This document shows positions 37,448-46,743 of a stretch of DNA of 64,000 nt, piece after piece (position 1 is the stretch's first letter; every line of letters begins with the position of its first letter). The position numbers and the translations under genes were made by a program. Source of the DNA: Thermosipho africanus Ob7 (GTDB lineage Bacteria > Thermotogota > Thermotogae > Thermotogales > Fervidobacteriaceae); NCBI RefSeq assembly GCF_003351105.1, contig NZ_NKRG01000003.1:124001-188000 (forward strand), read 5' to 3'. The notes under the pieces were generated by a model. That model was given only the letters and a program-made list of their open reading frames with translations. It was not told the origin of the DNA and searched no databases.

Positions 37448-38989
37448 ATGGAAGAATTAATAAAAAAACTTAAAGAATTAGAAGAAAACATTGAACTTGG
37501 CGGAGGAGAAAAACAAATTGAAAAGCAACATAAAGCAGGAAAATTAACTGCAAGAGAAAGGATTGCTCTTCTATTTGACGAAGGAACTTTTGAAGAAATT
37601 GATAAATTTGTAAAACATAGAAACACTAACTTTGGACTTGATAAAAAAGAATTACCAGCAGATGGAGTAATTGTTGGAATTGGAAAAATTAATGGAAGAC
37701 CTGTTGCAGCATTTTCTCAGGATTTCACAGTAATGGGTGGCTCTTTAGGAGAAATGCATGCAAAAAAAATCGTTAAAATAATGGATCTTGCAATGAAACT
37801 TGGCATACCAATTATAGGAATTAACGATTCAGGTGGCGCAAGAATACAAGAAGGCGTTGATGCCTTGTACGGTTATGGTGAAATATTCTTTAGAAATACC
37901 CTTGCTTCAGGTGTAATACCTCAAATTACAATTATTGCCGGTCCCTGCGCTGGAGGTGCAGTCTATTCACCAGCAATTACTGATTTTGTAATAATGGTTG
38001 ACAAAACTGCTCAAATGTTCATCACAGGCCCAAATGTAATTAAAGCAGTTACAGGCGAAGAAATAAGTAAAGAAGATCTTGGAGGAGCTTTCATTCACAA
38101 TTCAAAAAGTGGAAATGCACACTTTGTAGCACAAAGCGATGAAGATGCAATCAATATTGCAAAAAAATTACTTTCATATATTCCTCAAAATAACATGGAA
38201 GAACCGTTATTAACATCTTCTACACAAGATTTAGATATTGATGACTCAATACTCAATATTGTTTCACCAGATTCTAAAAAAGGATACGATGTTAAAAATG
38301 TAATTAAAAAAATTGTGGATAATGGCGAATTCTTAGAAGTTCACGAACATTTTGCAAAGAATATAGTAGTAGGTTTTGCAAGGATAAATGGTTATCCAGT
38401 AGGTATAATTGCAAATCAACCAAATGTATTTGCAGGTGTTCTTGACATTGATTCTTCAGACAAAGCTGCAAGATTTATAAGATTCTTAGATGCATTTAAT
38501 ATTCCTATTGTCACATTTGTAGACACTCCAGGATATCTTCCTGGCACAAAACAAGAACACGGTGGAATAATACGTCACGGAGCTAAATTACTTTATGCCT
38601 ATAGTGAAGCAACTGTTCCAAAAATAACAATAATATTAAGGAAAGCCTTCGGTGGAGCATATATAGCAATGGGAAGTAAACACCTTGGTGCAGACTTTGT
38701 TGCAGCTTGGCCAACAGCCGAAATTGCAGTTATGGGACCTGAAGGTGCTGCAAATATTATTTTTAAACGCGACATCGAAATTTCTGAAAATCCTGAAGAA
38801 ACCAGAAAACAAAAGATTGAAGAATATAAAAATGCATTTTCAAACCCATATGTGGCTGCTTCAAGAGGTTATATTGACGCAGTAATTGATCCAAGACAAA
38901 CTAGAAGATTTATTGCTCAATCTCTAGAATACGGAAAAACAAAAGTTGAACCAAGGCCAAAGAAAAAGCATGGAAATATACCATTATGA
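37448..38989 (+). CDS. Methylmalonyl-CoA decarboxylase alpha subunit / acyl-CoA carboxyltransferase
   Basis: The 513-residue carboxyltransferase moves CO2 between an acyl-CoA and biotin. Typical features are ELGGGEKQIEKQHKAGKLTARERI, INDSGGARIQEGVDALYGYGEIF, IAGPCAGGAVYSPAITDF, FVDTPGYLPGTKQEHGGI and RKAFGGAYIAMGS. The MmdA role, rather than PccB, is favoured because a delta-type membrane subunit and a biotin carrier follow, and no biotin carboxylase is in the window. A transcarboxylase role is possible too. It starts 14 nt after mce with AAAAGGAGG. Confidence 0.88.
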   Translation: MEELIKKLKELEENIELGGGEKQIEKQHKAGKLTARERIALLFDEGTFEEIDKFVKHRNTNFGLDKKELPADGVIVGIGKINGRPVAAFSQDFTVMGGSLGEMHAKKIVKIMDLAMKLGIPIIGINDSGGARIQEGVDALYGYGEIFFRNTLASGVIPQITIIAGPCAGGAVYSPAITDFVIMVDKTAQMFITGPNVIKAVTGEEISKEDLGGAFIHNSKSGNAHFVAQSDEDAINIAKKLLSYIPQNNMEEPLLTSSTQDLDIDDSILNIVSPDSKKGYDVKNVIKKIVDNGEFLEVHEHFAKNIVVGFARINGYPVGIIANQPNVFAGVLDIDSSDKAARFIRFLDAFNIPIVTFVDTPGYLPGTKQEHGGIIRHGAKLLYAYSEATVPKITIILRKAFGGAYIAMGSKHLGADFVAAWPTAEIAVMGPEGAANIIFKRDIEISENPEETRKQKIEEYKNAFSNPYVAASRGYIDAVIDPRQTRRFIAQSLEYGKTKVEPRPKKKHGNIPL

Positions 38990-38999
38990 GGTGAAATAA

Positions 39000-39347
39000 A
39001 TGCAAATGTTTATAATTACCTTCATAGGTCTAGTAACGGTATTTTTAATATTTTTTATCCTATATTTCGTTTTCTTGCTTTTTGGATTTTTTTCAAAAAA
39101 AGCTTCCATGAAACTACCTAAAAAAATTCACTCTCAAGAAGTAACAAACGAAAAAAATATTCTACTTGAGAGTGAAGAAAGTGAAGAAGAAATCGCAGCT
39201 GTCATGGCTGCTATATACGCGTTAATGGGGAGTAATATAAGAATAATATCTGTATCAAAGAAAAACAGAAAAAGAGAATGGACCTTCTGGAAAAAAACTG
39301 GATGGAGAGGTGTAAAAGGATGGTCAGAAAGTTCAAGGTTAGAGTAA
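39000..39347 (+). CDS. Decarboxylase membrane-anchor subunit (OadG/MmdD-like)
   Basis: The 115-residue protein has one N-terminal transmembrane helix (about 4-32, FIGLVTVFLIFFILYFVFLLFGFF), an acidic linker (SEEEIAAVMAAIYALMG) and a basic C-terminal part ending in a WTFWKKTGWRG stretch. This is the pattern of the small gamma/delta subunit of sodium-pumping decarboxylases, which anchors the soluble transferase and biotin carrier to the membrane. It overlaps the biotin carrier gene by 28 nt. Confidence 0.8.
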   Translation: MQMFIITFIGLVTVFLIFFILYFVFLLFGFFSKKASMKLPKKIHSQEVTNEKNILLESEESEEEIAAVMAAIYALMGSNIRIISVSKKNRKREWTFWKKTGWRGVKGWSESSRLE

Positions 39348-39727
39348 ACGGAAAAGAATACACAGTAGAAGTTGAAGAATTAGGTGGCGCTCAATCGATA
39401 CAGAGTGTTCCAACCCCTGAGCCAGTTGTCGAAAATGAAACAAAGTCAATACAAACTCAATCAACTGTTGAAGAAAAAACTGCTCCAAAACAAGAAGTAG
39501 CAAGCCCATCTTCTGGAGCAAAAATTGTTGCTCCAATGTCAGGAATAGTATTAAAAGTTTTAGTTTCAGCCGGGCAAAAAATTAATTCAGGTGATAAAGT
39601 AGCCATTTTAGAAGCTATGAAAATGGAAAATGAAATTATTTCTGAATTTTCAGGAACTGTTAAAAATGTATTGGTTAAAGAAGGAGACAACGTAGATACA
39701 GGTCAAGTATTAATTGAACTTGAATAG
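39320..39727 (+). CDS. Biotin carboxyl carrier subunit (decarboxylase gamma, MmdC-like)
   Basis: The 135-residue protein has an N-terminal lead ([20 protein letters not shown]), a proline/glutamine-rich flexible linker (about 25-65) and a biotinyl domain with [10 protein letters not shown]101 is the predicted biotinylation site. The start is the ATG at 39320, with GAGAGGTG about 7 nt upstream; the longer reading from 39278 lies in the upstream gene. The 5' end overlaps the delta-type subunit. Confidence 0.9.
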   Translation: MVRKFKVRVNGKEYTVEVEELGGAQSIQSVPTPEPVVENETKSIQTQSTVEEKTAPKQEVASPSSGAKIVAPMSGIVLKVLVSAGQKINSGDKVAILEAMKMENEIISEFSGTVKNVLVKEGDNVDTGQVLIELE

Positions 39728-39738
39728 GGGGAGAAAAA

Positions 39739-40137
39739 ATGGAAAAAAAGATAAGAGTATTAATTGCTAAACCAGGGCTTGATGGTCATGATAGAGGAGC
39801 TAAAGTTGTCTCAAAAGCTTTGAGAGATGCTGGTATGGAAGTAATATATACAGGTCTTAGACAAACTCCCGAACAAATAGTCAAAGCTGCAATCCAAGAA
39901 GATGTTGATGTTATAGGACTTTCAATACTTTCTGGGGCACATATGAGTATTTGCAAAAAAGTATTAGATCTTATGAAAGAAAATGATATAGAAAATATTC
40001 CTGTATTTGTCGGTGGAATAATTCCAGAAGATGATGCAAGAGAACTAAAAAAAATGGGAATAAAAGAGGTTTTTGGACCTGGAACACCTCTTTCAACAAT
40101 TGTTGAAAAAATAAAAGGACTTTTTGCGGAGGTATAG
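39739..40137 (+). CDS. Methylmalonyl-CoA mutase small subunit, B12-binding domain
   Basis: The cobalamin-binding subunit of an adenosylcobalamin-dependent acyl-CoA mutase. The 132-residue protein has the base-off/His-on motif D15-x-H17-x-x-G20 ([12 protein letters not shown]), [10 protein letters not shown] and [18 protein letters not shown]. It is encoded without the large catalytic subunit, which is presumably elsewhere. The spacing to the biotin carrier is 11 nt and to meaB 2 nt. Confidence 0.92.
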   Translation: MEKKIRVLIAKPGLDGHDRGAKVVSKALRDAGMEVIYTGLRQTPEQIVKAAIQEDVDVIGLSILSGAHMSICKKVLDLMKENDIENIPVFVGGIIPEDDARELKKMGIKEVFGPGTPLSTIVEKIKGLFAEV

Positions 40138-40139
40138 AA

Positions 40140-41015
40140 TTGAAAGAATTAATTGAAAAATTAAAACAAAAAGATCAAAAAGCACTGGCAAAACTTATAA
40201 CGTATGTTGAAAACAATGAAGATACATCTTTTATAGAAGAATTGCCATCTTCAGGGTCAAAAATTATTGGAATTACTGGAAGTCCTGGCGCAGGAAAAAG
40301 CTCACTTGTCGATGCTATTATTACAAAGCTAAGAGAGACTGGTAAAACTGTAGGTATTATTGCAATCGACCCTTCCAGCCCTTTCACGGGCGGTGCATTC
40401 TTAGGTGATAGAATAAGAATGAAAAAGCATTTTCTGGACGATGGAGTTTTTATCAGAAGCATGGGTAGTGGTAATAGTCTTGGCGGGCTTAATGAGAGTA
40501 TATTTGATGTAATAAAATTAATGGATGCATTTGGTTTTGATTATATACTTATAGAAACTGTTGGGGCAGGGCAAAGCGAAATTGACATTGTATTTGCATC
40601 GGATGTGGTAATATTGGTTTTATCTCCAGGAAATGGTGATGAAATTCAACTATTAAAGGCTGGTATAATGGAAATCGGTGATATTTATGTTATAAATAAA
40701 GCAGATTTAGATGGTGCAAATTCTCTAAAAGTACAATTGGAATATACATTATCATTTTCCAATGTTAAAAAACCTATCATAGAAACTATTGCAACTTCTG
40801 GAGTAGGAGTAGAAAAATTAGTTGAGAGTATAAACGATTGTTTTAATAATTTTTCAAAAAATGGAGAATTAAAAAAACGTCTAAATAGAAGGATAAAAAA
40901 ACATGCTGAAACAATTGTTTTAAAGAAAGTCAAACATATTATCAATAGCAAAGAAACCAAGAGTGTATCATCATTAGTAGAAGAAACAATAAAAAGTTTG
41001 TGTAATATGGTATAA
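40140..41015 (+). CDS. meaB: MeaB/ArgK-type G-protein chaperone of the B12 mutase
   Basis: A P-loop GTPase that guards and reloads adenosylcobalamin in methylmalonyl-CoA mutase. The 291-residue protein has Walker A GSPGAGKSS (47-55), the DPSSPFTGGAFLGDRIRMKKH switch region, ETVGAGQSE and NKADLDG. The TTG start at 40140 has GCGGAGG upstream. It is translationally close to the B12-binding subunit, as expected. Confidence 0.93.
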   Translation: MKELIEKLKQKDQKALAKLITYVENNEDTSFIEELPSSGSKIIGITGSPGAGKSSLVDAIITKLRETGKTVGIIAIDPSSPFTGGAFLGDRIRMKKHFLDDGVFIRSMGSGNSLGGLNESIFDVIKLMDAFGFDYILIETVGAGQSEIDIVFASDVVILVLSPGNGDEIQLLKAGIMEIGDIYVINKADLDGANSLKVQLEYTLSFSNVKKPIIETIATSGVGVEKLVESINDCFNNFSKNGELKKRLNRRIKKHAETIVLKKVKHIINSKETKSVSSLVEETIKSLCNMV

Positions 41016-41047
41016 TTGCTTAAAAACGGGGGATAGGGGGAGTTTCT

Positions 41048-41740
41048 ATGAAAAAAGTTGCTCTTATTTTTTTGATTCTTTTATCTAGTGTATTTTTCTC
41101 AAATAGTCTTGAAGAAAATTTTATAAAAGCAAGGAATTTTCATGACATTGACCTAATAAAAGATGTTATATCAACTGCAAAAAAAGAACAAAATAATGTT
41201 ATTTACGCAGAAGCCTTGATGGAATACGCTCTATGGGGAGATTCTGAAGATAAAGAAAAGTTGTATACTGAAGCACTTGAAGTGATTAAAAAAGAAATTG
41301 AAAAAGATCCAAATAACGGTAGAGCATATTATGTTGCAGGCGCTATAGTTGGAAGGTTGGCTCAGTATAAAGGAATCGTTCAAAGTCTTTTTATGTTAAA
41401 TGATTTTGACAACTACATTGAAAAGGCTATTGAAATTCTTGATGATAACTTTTATAAAGGACTTGCATTAATTGCAATGGGAATGAGGTTTAGAGATGTT
41501 CCATGGCCTTTGAGAAGCTATAAAAAAGCAGAAAAATATTTGCTTGATGCCTTGGAAATTCTTCCAAATTACCCAAATATACATCTAGAACTTGGGAAGT
41601 TATACGAAAAAATGGGAAAGGTTGAAGAGGCAAAAAAAGAGTATGAAATAGTTATAAATTCAAATGCTCATCCACTGTTAAATGCTACACATGAAGAAGC
41701 AAAAGAAGAAGCAAGGCAACTTTTGCAAAATTTAAAGTGA
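41048..41740 (+). CDS. Exported TPR-repeat protein
   Basis: The 230-residue protein has a signal peptide (MKKVALIFLILLSSVFFSNS), then helical repeats. A clear TPR unit near the C-terminus reads NIHLELGKLYEKMGKVEEAKKEYEIVI, and RAYYVAGAIVGRLAQ is an earlier one. It probably acts outside the cytoplasmic membrane, as a scaffold; no catalytic motif is seen. It stands between meaB and phoH. Confidence 0.75.
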   Translation: MKKVALIFLILLSSVFFSNSLEENFIKARNFHDIDLIKDVISTAKKEQNNVIYAEALMEYALWGDSEDKEKLYTEALEVIKKEIEKDPNNGRAYYVAGAIVGRLAQYKGIVQSLFMLNDFDNYIEKAIEILDDNFYKGLALIAMGMRFRDVPWPLRSYKKAEKYLLDALEILPNYPNIHLELGKLYEKMGKVEEAKKEYEIVINSNAHPLLNATHEEAKEEARQLLQNLK

Positions 41741-41749
41741 GGTGCTTAC

Positions 41750-42697
41750 GTGTTAAAAAAGATATCTATTCCAAAAGACGTATTTGTCGTTGAAGTGTTT
41801 GGGCAATACGATAATAGACTGAGATACTTGAAAAAGAAATTCGGACTTGAAATTAGTTTAAGAGGAAATGATATTTTCATTCGAGGTGATGACGAAAAGA
41901 AAATTGAAATTGTAGAAAGTATAATAAAAGAGATGATTAATATTACACGTGATGGTCATTTGTTAGATAAGCATGAATTTGAATACCTTGTTTCTGAAAA
42001 AGAAGAGGAAACTCAAGAAGAAGCTCTTTCAAATGTTGTTACAAAAACTATTGCTCGAGGCAGGGTAAAACCAAAAACAAAGGGGCAAAAGGCCTATATT
42101 GATGCGGTAGAAAAAAATGATATAGTATTTGTAATTGGACCTGCTGGGACTGGAAAGACGTACCTCGCCTCTGCACTTGCTGTAGATTATTTAAGAAGTG
42201 GAAAAGTTAGTAGAATAATATTAACACGTCCTGCAGTTGAAGCAGGGGAAAAGCTTGGTTTTTTACCAGGTGATCTTTCTGAAAAAGTTGATCCTTATCT
42301 AAGGCCACTATTTGATTCATTAATGGATATGTTGCCACTCGAAAAGTTTATATCTTATAGAGAAAAAAATATAATAGAAATCGCACCTCTTGCATATATG
42401 AGAGGCAGAACTTTAAATAATGCATTTATAATACTTGATGAAGCTCAGAATACAACTTATGAACAAATGAAAATGTTTCTAACAAGAATTGGCTTTAATT
42501 CAAAGGCGATTATAACGGGAGACATAACACAGATTGATATTAAAGAAAATTCAGGACTTGTAATGGCAGAAAAAATTCTTAAAGGAATTGAAGGTATTGG
42601 TTTTGTCTATCTTAGCGAAGCAGACGTTGTTAGACATCCTCTTGTAAAAAAAATAATAAAAGCTTATGAAGTTTATGAAAAAGGGGTAAAAGAGTGA
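41750..42697 (+). CDS. phoH: PhoH-family ATPase
   Basis: The 315-residue protein has an N-terminal KH-like domain (1-70), Walker A GPAGTGKT (130-137), RPAVEAGEKLGFLPGDLSEKVDPYLRPL and Walker B FIILDEAQNTT. PhoH proteins are thought to act on RNA, often together with YbeY. The GTG start at 41750 has GAGGTG upstream and it overlaps the HD protein gene by 4 nt. The phoH-pgpH-ybeY order is conserved in many bacteria. Confidence 0.92.
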   Translation: MLKKISIPKDVFVVEVFGQYDNRLRYLKKKFGLEISLRGNDIFIRGDDEKKIEIVESIIKEMINITRDGHLLDKHEFEYLVSEKEEETQEEALSNVVTKTIARGRVKPKTKGQKAYIDAVEKNDIVFVIGPAGTGKTYLASALAVDYLRSGKVSRIILTRPAVEAGEKLGFLPGDLSEKVDPYLRPLFDSLMDMLPLEKFISYREKNIIEIAPLAYMRGRTLNNAFIILDEAQNTTYEQMKMFLTRIGFNSKAIITGDITQIDIKENSGLVMAEKILKGIEGIGFVYLSEADVVRHPLVKKIIKAYEVYEKGVKE

Positions 42698-44073
42698 AAA
42701 AAATACCGTTAAAAAACTTTGATGGTGTAATTGTTTCTTTTATTACTGTTGCTTTATTAAATTTTTTTGATTTTAATATTATAAAAGCAATTTACGAACT
42801 TATTTTTTTAATTATTATTTGGTATTTAGTAATAGAAAAAGTGTTTGAAGAAGTCTTTTATTTTAAATTACACAAAATATACAAAAATACTTTTTATTTC
42901 CTTTTTATTTTTGGAGTATTTATAACTTATATTTCAATTAAGCGCTTTGATTTAACACTTTCTCCTTTTCTAATATCTTCTTTGCTTCTAACGCTATTAA
43001 CTTCTTATATAGTTGGGTTTTCAGCAGGAATACTGCAAAGTATTTTAATAGCTTTCCATATAAATGATTTTTATAGCGCTATATACATGATATCTCAAAT
43101 ATTATTAATGAACTATTTGATAAGGAATATAAACAGAAGAATAGAGATTGCTAAATCTGCCGTTTTCACCTCTTTGCTATCGTTTGCATTACTTCTTGAT
43201 CAAATCCCTCTAAAACCTTTATATTTAAATATCTACGACATTTCCTATGGAGTTCTAAATCCTTTCATTTCAACTATAATAATACTTGGTACACTACCAT
43301 ATATAGAATATTTTACAAGAATATACTCGAATATCGGGCTTTCAGAACTTGCAAACATGAATCATCCACTTTTAAAAAGACTGTCTCTTCAAGCACCTGG
43401 AACATATTATCACAGTATTATGGTAGCAACCCTTGCTGAAGCAGCAGCAGAAAGGATTGGTGCTAATTCAACTTTTGCACGTGTTGCCTCATATTTTCAT
43501 GACATAGGTAAAATGATAAGGCCTTATTTCTTTGTAGAAAATATTCCAGACAATCAAGAAAATCCTCATGATAGCATAAGTCCTTTCTTAAGTCATCTTA
43601 TTCTAGAAGACCATGTTAAATCAGGTATAGAATTAGCAAGAAAATATAGACTTCCTCTAACGATAGAATTTATAATACCGCAGCATCACGGTACAAGAGT
43701 ACAAAAATATTTTTATCATAAAGCAAAAGAACTTGAAGAAAATGTATCTGAAGATTCATTTAGATATCCTGGTCCAAAACCTCAATTCAAAGAAGCTGGA
43801 ATAATAATGCTTGCCGATAGTGTTGAAGCTGCATTAAAGAGTTTAAATTCTTCAAATTATCAGAGAATAAAAGACTTGGTAGAAAATATTGTTTCATCTA
43901 TTTACAACGAAAGGCAATTAGATGAATCTGGGTTAAATCTAAAAGAATTGGAATTGATAATAGATGAATTTATAAAAGTTATTGTAAACATAACAAAAGC
44001 AAGAATAGAGTATCCTAAAGAAGAGATAAAAAAGGTGGTGCAGGCAAATGGTGACAACAAACAAACAAATTGA
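42694..44073 (+). CDS. 7TM-HD phosphohydrolase, PgpH-like, without extracytoplasmic domain
   Basis: PgpH hydrolyses c-di-AMP. The 459-residue protein has about six hydrophobic helices (about 12-215) followed by a cytoplasmic HD domain: [48 protein letters not shown] and [11 protein letters not shown] give the metal-binding H, HD and D. Typical PgpH proteins have about 700 residues with an N-terminal extracytoplasmic 7TMR-HDED domain, which is absent here. The GTG start overlaps phoH; it overlaps ybeY by 26 nt. Confidence 0.85.
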
Positions 44074-44452
44074 AGAAGGATACTTAAAATATATGGATGA
44101 AATTCTAAAAACCGAGATTGGCAAAGATGTTAATGTAAATTTAGTCTTTATTGATAAAGGAGAAATTGAAAGATTAAACAACCAGTATAGAAATATAAAT
44201 GCTCCAACGGATGTACTAACTTTTGTATACGGAGATGATGATTTATATGCAGAAATATTCGTATGTGAAGATGTTATAAAAGAAAATGCCGAGAAATTTT
44301 ATAATACCTTTGAAAAGGAATTACTTACAGTTTTAATACACGCAGCATTGCATGTAGCAGGCTATGACCATGAATATGATACAACCAATGCAAAAGAAAT
44401 GTTTCAAAAACAAGAAGAGTACTTAAAAAAATATGATGTGGATAACAATTAG
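44048..44452 (+). CDS. ybeY: Endoribonuclease YbeY (rRNA maturation factor)
   Basis: A metal-dependent endoribonuclease for 16S rRNA 3'-end maturation and ribosome quality control. The 134-residue protein has the zinc motif H98-x3-H102-x5-H108 in [11 protein letters not shown] (canonical HGxLHLxGYDH, with Gly replaced by Ala), plus NAPTDVLTF, the conserved core. It overlaps pgpH by 26 nt and the downstream transporter by 20 nt. Confidence 0.92.
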
Positions 44453-45266
44453 AATTATTTTGCTAGGTTTTGAAAGAATATTTGGAAAAATCTTAACTAA
44501 AAATTCTTCCCCAATTATATCTGCATGGGGATTTTTCGGTTTTTCAACTTTAATGTTTTTGCCTTTTATAAACTATCTCAGTTTTGATATAATAAAAGTA
44601 TCTTTAATAAGTGGAACGATCTATTCTTTTTCTTTTTTCTTATATATGTATGCACTATCAAAAGAAGATGTTTCAGTTGTTGCACCACTTTATAATATTA
44701 ACGCTATATTTTTAATTTTCATTAGCTTTTTGTTTTTAAGTGAAAAAATTACCATACAAAAAATTGTTGGTAGCATTTTAATGATATACGGTGTTTCATA
44801 TCTAAAAAAAGAAAAATCAATCTCAAGTTCATACAAAAATATATTAAAAAGTAAAGGCGCACTTGCTATGATTATTTCTTCCCTACTCATGGCCATAGGT
44901 AGAGTCGTCGATGGGTTTCTTACCACATCATTTAACAAACTTGGCTATTCCCTTGGAGTTTATTTAATAATTACGATATACTTTTTTACTGTAAGCCTTT
45001 TATCACATAAAAATGTAAAGGTACATATAGACTATACAAAGAAAAATATAATATATCTATTATTAGGTGGTTTTTGTAATGCATATGCATATTTTGCGCT
45101 GCTCATGGCCTTCAAATACATGGATGTTAGCATTGCAGAACCTGTATCAATGATTTCAGCATTAGTTTCTGTACTATTTTCTTACATTTTCTTTAAAGAA
45201 AAAATTAAAGTGAGAATATTTGGAACAATTTTATTAATCTCAGGGGCATTTGTAATATACCTTTAG
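44433..45266 (+). CDS. EamA/DMT-superfamily transporter
   Basis: The 277-residue protein has about ten hydrophobic helices in two EamA repeats; [27 protein letters not shown] and [27 protein letters not shown] are the matched helix pairs of the two halves. The substrate is unknown. The ATG at 44433 lies inside ybeY, so translation is probably coupled to it. The TAG stop lies in the ribosome site of the DUF554 gene. Confidence 0.8.
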
Positions 45267-45269
45267 GAG

Positions 45270-45944
45270 GTGAAAAATATACTTACTCCTGTTGTAAATG
45301 CAATAGCAGTTGTCATAGGAAGTTTAATTGGAATGATCCTAAAAAAAGGATTTCCGGAAAATATTAGAAAAATTCTATTTTTGGCAGTCGGGCTAAGCAC
45401 AATTGGTATGGCTATAAATATGATAATAAAGGCCAATAACTTTTTAATAGTGTTAGGATCTATGGTTATTGGTGGAATAATAGGAGAATTAATAAATATA
45501 GAAGATAAATTAAAAAAAATTGGCGATAGTATTAAAGAAGGGGATTTTTCAACAGGTTTTGTAGCATCTTCAATTCTTTTTTTAGTAGGACCGCTAACAA
45601 TTGTAGGATCAATTACCGCAGGTCTTACCAAAGATGGTTCTTTGATTTATATGAAATCACTACTTGATGGAATTTCTTCAATAGTTCTCTCATCAATATA
45701 CGGACTTGGGGTTATGTTATCTGCTATTTCGGTATTATTGGTTCAAGGTACTATAGTGCTTCTTTCTTCAAAACTTTCTTTTTTGACAAATCCTTTGTAT
45801 TTAAATGATTTAGTTGCAGTAGGTGGAGTAATGGTACTTGGTATAGGATTAAAGATACTTGATATAAAGGATACAAAAGTTGGAAATTTTCTTCCAGCAC
45901 TTTTTATATCACCAATATTAAGTTTTTTAACTAGCTTATTTTAG
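45270..45944 (+). CDS. DUF554 family membrane protein
   Basis: The 224-residue protein matches DUF554: an opening VVNAIAVVIGSLIGMILKKGFP, a GLSTIGMAINM stretch, VGPLTIVGSITAGLTKDGSLIYMKSLLDGISS near the middle and six or so helices. The function is unknown. The start is unusual. The GTG at 45270 abuts AGGAGG (45265-45270) with no spacing, while an ATA at 45279 has 8 nt and gives the family N-terminus. The coordinates use the GTG; the real start may be 45279. Confidence 0.8.
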   Translation: MKNILTPVVNAIAVVIGSLIGMILKKGFPENIRKILFLAVGLSTIGMAINMIIKANNFLIVLGSMVIGGIIGELINIEDKLKKIGDSIKEGDFSTGFVASSILFLVGPLTIVGSITAGLTKDGSLIYMKSLLDGISSIVLSSIYGLGVMLSAISVLLVQGTIVLLSSKLSFLTNPLYLNDLVAVGGVMVLGIGLKILDIKDTKVGNFLPALFISPILSFLTSLF

Positions 45945-45954
45945 GGGGGAAATT

Positions 45955-46743
45955 ATGAAAATAAACATAGTTGGAATTGGAAAGGTAACTACTGCTATTT
46001 TATTCAATTTAAAAGATAAAGTAGATATTGGGTACATAGTTTCAAGGGACTTAAACAAGGCAAAAAAACTTTCTGATGAACTTGGAAAAGGCATTCCAGT
46101 AACATACAATGACAATTTTAAATTTGAAGATATAGTACTTGTAGGTTTAAACGACTCAACTTTACCAGATTCTGTTGACCTAATTAAAAATTTTGTTTCT
46201 GAAGGTAACACTGTAATCCATTTTAGCGGATTCCATCCCTCAACAATATTTCCAAAAGAGTGGAATCCAGCATCGATGCATCCTAATTGCCCTGTTTTAG
46301 GTAAAGAAACAAGTTTTAAAGATATTGTATTTGGAATTGAGGGAAATACAAAAATTACAAAAGAAATAGTAAACTTACTTGGTGGAAAATATTTTGAAAT
46401 ACCTTCTGAGTCAAAAGTTCTCTATCATCTTTCTGCTGTTTTAATGAGCAACTTTCCACTTGCACTTGTATATCTTGCAGAAAAATTTTATAAAAACGCA
46501 AATTTACCACATGAAATGTTCCTTGAAGTTATGGAAAGTCTTCTAAAAACAACAATTGAAAATGTTAAAAAAAATGGGACCTTAAACTCTATAACTGGTC
46601 CCATTTACAGAGAGGATGTTGATATTGTAAACGTTGAAATGGAAATATTTTGTAGTACTTTTCCTGAGTTATGCAATCTTTTTGATGGATTTATTCAGAT
46701 CATACTCTCAATGAAAGAAGAAAAGGAATCTGAAAGTTCTTGA
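45955..46743 (+). CDS. Rossmann-fold/DUF2520 protein
   Basis: The 262-residue protein has an N-terminal NAD(P)-binding Rossmann fold (INIVGIGKVTTAILFNL, VSRDLNKAKKLSDELG), HFSGFHPSTIF and ASMHPNCPVLG, then a helical DUF2520 domain (about 125-250). It resembles F420-dependent or 6-phosphogluconate-type dehydrogenases; the substrate is unknown. It is encoded 10 nt after the DUF554 gene with AGGGGGG. Its last 49 nt overlap the 3' end of the convergent phosphohexomutase gene. Confidence 0.75.
   Translation: MKINIVGIGKVTTAILFNLKDKVDIGYIVSRDLNKAKKLSDELGKGIPVTYNDNFKFEDIVLVGLNDSTLPDSVDLIKNFVSEGNTVIHFSGFHPSTIFPKEWNPASMHPNCPVLGKETSFKDIVFGIEGNTKITKEIVNLLGGKYFEIPSESKVLYHLSAVLMSNFPLALVYLAEKFYKNANLPHEMFLEVMESLLKTTIENVKKNGTLNSITGPIYREDVDIVNVEMEIFCSTFPELCNLFDGFIQIILSMKEEKESESS
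46567..46606 (-). terminator. Minus-strand terminator of the phosphohexomutase gene, inside the opposite gene
   Basis: On the minus strand AAATGGGACC (46606-46597) pairs with GGTCCCATTT (46581-46572) across a 15-nt loop and is followed by a run of T down to 46567. It lies about 90-130 nt after the stop of the minus gene and within the DUF2520 coding sequence. Confidence 0.8.

Noticed and set aside
45263-45631. Minus-strand frame of 122 codons inside the DUF554 gene
   Set aside because: Shadow of the plus-strand membrane protein; Ile/Pro-rich without motif or ribosome site.
46572-46606. Same hairpin read as a plus-strand terminator within the DUF2520 gene
   Set aside because: On the plus strand the stem is followed by ACAGAG without a T tract; only the minus-strand reading has one.
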